Source: Phellopilus nigrolimitatus
Lineage: Eukaryota > Basidiomycota > Agaricomycetes > Hymenochaetales > Hymenochaetaceae
Direction: 5' to 3'
Length of the DNA: 46,831 nt
NCBI GenBank assembly: GCA_021029095.1
Contig: JAJOHG010000196.1
Location: 1 to 46,831 of the forward strand
The position numbers and the translations under genes were made by a program. The notes beneath the pieces were generated by a model. That model was given only the letters and a program-made list of their open reading frames with translations. It ran no database searches and was not told where the DNA came from. This document shows, in pieces, positions 45,096-46,831 of this stretch (positions are counted from its first letter, which is position 1; the number at the start of each line of letters is the position of its first letter).

Positions 45096-46787
45096 TTAAG
45101 CGCGTCGAACGCCAGACGACTCGGAGCGGAGGACGCTTTGGAAATGCATATCACTCATGGTTGCTAGCATAGTGTCAGAGCCTCCGTTCAGGCCTCTTTC
45201 CGCTGCCTCATGCAAATTGAAGAGGAGCCGACTTCCGAGGACGCAGAGAAGGGAGGCGTTAGAGAACCCAGACACCATGCTTCTGAAGTACCCTCCGTCC
45301 AACCAGTAGGACATTAAATTCGCAATGTCACAAGCAATCACGCTGTCAGAGAGGATTTGAAGTAACTGTAAGTATGGAGGTAAAAATGCGGGAGGATGAA
45401 CACAGAGACAACGAACACGAAGAAATACACCATTTGGTCCCTGACGAGGACGGATACCAATTTAAACCCGCGAAAATCGTGCGATAGCTTCCAGAATTTT
45501 GTAGCTTCATGTATCACTAAAGCTAGGAGAACAAGCTCGAATACGACAGGTATGACCCTAGAAAGATGTGAGCTGCCTCCGAGTCCCTGAAAGGTGAGCG
45601 ATCTAGATTGGAGAACTGACCAATATGTAGTAGCCCAACTTTGTCGGAATACCCCTTTGCTTACGCATTCGGATACGCCATCTGAGAACACTAGGCCGAC
45701 TGAGGTTCTTCAGCAAAGGCTCCTGACTGGAATAAATGAACTTACCCTTGAGTGATATCTCGACATATAAAAGAATGGCAAACATCAACACAGCCATTAA
45801 AACGAAGAGTGCAGAAAGACCGCGAGCTATCCTCTTGTCTGAAGAAGGTGATCAAATTCTTTTCTCTTGCTAATTCCCGGGCACAAACCTCCGGAGAAAA
45901 AAGCGAGGACTCTCAGTAGAAGAATGTCTGCAAGACCCATCGTTCAGCAATGGAGTGTACATGTATTTTGACATGTACTTGCAGTCAATCAAAAGTATTC
46001 CAATCATTCCTTTATTTGACCGTTAAGAAGACGAGCGGTCAAAACATTTTGAACAGCAACTTACCGGCTACCTGGTGGGTCCACGTATCAAAATGGCCTG
46101 CCAGCAACCATTGATCAGATCCCATGAAAACGAGAATCATGATTTGTCAAATAAGGGTATCGGAAGCTTACAGCTATTTTTTTTTTGTAAATCGTCGAGA
46201 CGAACTAATGGGAATCGGTAGAAGTCACTTACCGAGAATTGTTAAAGGTAGGAAAGTAGGCTGATTATAAGCGTAATCTAAGCGTCTACGCTCTCCAAAG
46301 TATGCAAAAACACGACCCACTGTCTGTATCCACGATGGCCGCAAATAATCCAATATAACGATTCTGTGGTGTTATTCCGGGGTTGGATATCGACAGGGGA
46401 ACGACATATGTGAACAATCTCACCAAGAAGAATATCCAGGAAGAAAGTTTCGGGGAGAGCTCTGATGAAAAGAACTCCATTCGTGACATCCATTGCGCCG
46501 AATTCACTTGCCAATAGCTTACCCAGAAGTATTTGACCTATGCATTGCACAAATGGTGAATCACCGCCATGGGAATGAGACTGACAAACTCACCTCCTTT
46601 TCAAGTGATTACTGCGGGATAGGTATTGGTATTACCGATCAACAGTTACTCGTTGAAGAAATTTGAAACTCAACTAATATCATAGACAAGAAGAGACGTA
46701 GCTGCGAACCGACAATATTTTTCCAAAGTCAAGAAAAACAAAGCATCGATCTGAGCGGTATCGCCATTGTTACCATCGGCTGCCATA
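45096..46787 (-). pseudogene. DUF6533-like membrane protein paralogue, probably frameshifted
   Basis: Counterpart of 34597-36295 in opposite orientation. It starts MAADGNNGDTAQIDALFFLT, then EKYCRFAATSLLVYD. It keeps SPKLSSWIFFL, NRYIGLFAAI, LLLRVLAFFSG, ARGLSALFVLMAVLMFAILL, GVFRQSWATTYWS, VIPVVFELVLLALVIHEATK and the last exon (45096-45342) with LMSYWLDGGYFRSMVSGFSN and RLLFNLHEAAERG. The donor of the intron before the last exon (GTTCGT) is the same as in the paralogue. In the second exon, after the CCCGCAG acceptor near 46612, the sequence aligned with the paralogue's VTLDKE is short by two bases and runs into TGA. This suggests a frameshift and loss of function, unless an unusual splice repairs it. 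Confidence 0.6.
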
Positions 46788-46831
46788 TTGTTGTATAATT
46801 TGATCTTAAATCCAATAGTGTCGTTCGTACA

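Overview
This window is nuclear DNA of a filamentous basidiomycete, most likely an Agaricomycete. Genes are cut by many short introns (about 46-70 nt), GC-AG introns occur beside GT-AG ones, coding islands are GC-rich against AT-richer gaps, and the families seen (F-box/LRR proteins, DUF7330, DUF6533-type seven-helix proteins, DUF155/RMND1-like, MUP1-like permease) are typical of mushroom-forming fungi. All gene models below were built by eye from reading frame, splice sites and family recall; no search was run.

Layout. 0.26-1.9 kb: F-box/LRR-like gene (-), with a 0.5 kb pogo-type MITE just upstream (2.09-2.59 kb). 3.1-5.4 kb: 12-exon MUP1-like amino-acid permease (+). 5.8-6.3 kb: small hydrophilic protein (-) with a TATA box. 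6.8-16.9 kb: three related multi-exon coiled-coil genes on the - strand (here called C, B and A). B and A are separated by a complete PIF/Harbinger transposon (11831-15066) with matching TIRs and a TTA target duplication. 19.0-26.0 kb: two close paralogues of a membrane oxidoreductase-like protein in convergent orientation, with a DUF7330 gene between them. 26.3-27.2 kb: an unresolved gene with a C-terminal membrane helix. 28.7-30.8 kb: DUF155/RMND1-Sif2-like gene (13 exons, -). 31.2-33.5 kb: histidine acid phosphatase (+) with an apparent frameshift near its end. 34.6-36.3 kb and 45.1-46.8 kb: a second convergent pair, of DUF6533-like membrane proteins, enclosing a TauD-type dioxygenase (37.1-38.7 kb, +) and a carboxylesterase with a His-rich tail (40.4-43.6 kb, +).

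How the genes relate. Most are independent housekeeping or family-expanded genes; I see no secondary-metabolite or catabolic cluster. The most unusual unit is the three-gene coiled-coil cluster. Its members share a central exon pattern and C-terminal layout, but only gene A carries a long hydrophobic stretch in the middle. That arrangement recalls multi-component alpha-helical pore-forming proteins, although this is inference from architecture only. The second theme is repeated local inverted duplication: two different gene pairs, each convergent, each enclosing unrelated genes.
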